From an uncultured Mycobacteriaceae bacterium (GTDB lineage Bacteria > Actinomycetota > Actinomycetes > Mycobacteriales > Mycobacteriaceae): a stretch of DNA of 64,000 bases. Positions 63,629 through 64,000 of this stretch are shown in pieces (within the stretch, counting starts at the first letter, position 1; every line of letters begins with the position of its first letter). The DNA lies in NCBI GenBank assembly GCA_902826815.1, contig CADEGF010000002.1, positions 62,001 to 126,000 on the forward strand, written 5' to 3'. The notes beneath the pieces were generated by a model that saw nothing but the letters and a program-made list of their open reading frames with translations, searched no databases and was not told the DNA's origin. Made by a program: the position numbers and the translations under genes.

Positions 63629-64000
63629 GTGACGAGCCCCATTCAGACAGCGACCGCGACCCTGCACACCAATCGTGGTGACATCAAGATCGCACTGTTC
63701 GGAAACCACGCCCCCAAGACCGTCGCGAATTTCGTCGGCCTGGCGCAGGGCGATAAGGACTACAGCACCGAGAACGCCGCCGGCGGCACCTCCGGCCCGT
63801 TCTACGACGGCGCCGTGTTCCACCGGGTGATCGACGGTTTCATGATTCAGGGCGGCGACCCGACCGGAACCGGTCGCGGCGGCCCCGGCTACCAGTTCGA
63901 CGACGAGTTCCATCCGGAGCTGCAGTTCGACAAGCCCTATCTGCTGGCGATGGCGAATGCCGGGCCGGGCACCAACGGCTCGCAGTTCTTCGTGACCGTC
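63629..64000 (+). CDS. ppiA: Peptidyl-prolyl cis-trans isomerase A (cyclophilin), 5' part
   Basis: The first 124 codons of a cyclophilin, cut by the window end. Family motifs are [22 protein letters not shown] (FHR active site, in two blocks) and [19 protein letters not shown]. The GTG at 63629 gives [19 protein letters not shown]. Proline isomerase that assists folding; cytoplasmic, as there is no signal peptide. Confidence 0.93.
   Translation, partial: MTSPIQTATATLHTNRGDIKIALFGNHAPKTVANFVGLAQGDKDYSTENAAGGTSGPFYDGAVFHRVIDGFMIQGGDPTGTGRGGPGYQFDDEFHPELQFDKPYLLAMANAGPGTNGSQFFVTV

Overview
The window is a high-GC actinobacterial chromosome segment spanning the replication origin. Gene content and order (ponA1, ino1, leuS, pcnA, mutT4, murJ, sigM, trxB/trxA, cwlM, parB/parA, gidB, khpB, yidC, yidD, rnpA, rpmH, dnaA, oriC, dnaN, gnd, recF, DUF721, gyrB, gyrA, DUF3566, tRNA-Ile, tRNA-Ala, cwsA, ppiA) are those of Mycobacterium sensu lato. 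The gnd gene between dnaN and recF and a glucosylglycerate hydrolase point to a rapid-growing, Mycolicibacterium-type species. All identifications come from reading the sequence and remembered family motifs; no database was searched.

Layout. 1-10.8 kb: ponA1 5' end with a DUF5318 gene, two tandem DUF1707 membrane proteins, PadR regulator plus inositol-phosphate synthase, an Eis-type acetyltransferase, an alpha/beta hydrolase, a PhoX phosphatase behind a PHO-box-like triple repeat, an F420-type oxidoreductase and a GntR regulator. 10.8-16.9 kb: a polar amino-acid (probably glutamine) ABC importer, MarR regulator, glucosylglycerate hydrolase, SDR, and a lone AbiEi/DUF559 gene lying between two copies of a palindromic repeat. 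16.9-28.5 kb: leuS, the Mtc28-like exported protein, YqgE, an MFS transporter, a large cyclase-ATPase regulator, a peptidoglycan-binding protein and a DUF6802 protein. 28.5-43.5 kb: pcnA divergent from mutT4, DUF6049 and murJ, then sigM with a short putative anti-sigma partner, thioredoxin genes and cwlM. A thiC gene with its TPP riboswitch sits between murJ and sigM, flanked by 47-nt near-identical direct repeats, which suggests insertion of a cassette. 43.7-49 kb: the leftward segregation and membrane-insertion/RNase P cluster, with two perfect parS sites. 49-64 kb: dnaA, oriC, dnaN, gnd, recF, DUF721, gyrB, gyrA with a 421-residue intein, DUF3566, two tRNAs and early post-gyrA genes.

How it works together. 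The core is the replication, segregation and cell-wall control block: DnaA/oriC, ParAB/parS, gyrase, MurJ, CwlM, CwsA and PonA1. The most unusual items are the repeat-flanked thiC cassette, the GyrA intein with recognisable homing-endonuclease motifs, the repeat-bracketed AbiEi/DUF559 gene, the phosphate-box-like array before phoX, and the linkage of a glutamine-type importer with glucosylglycerate hydrolase.
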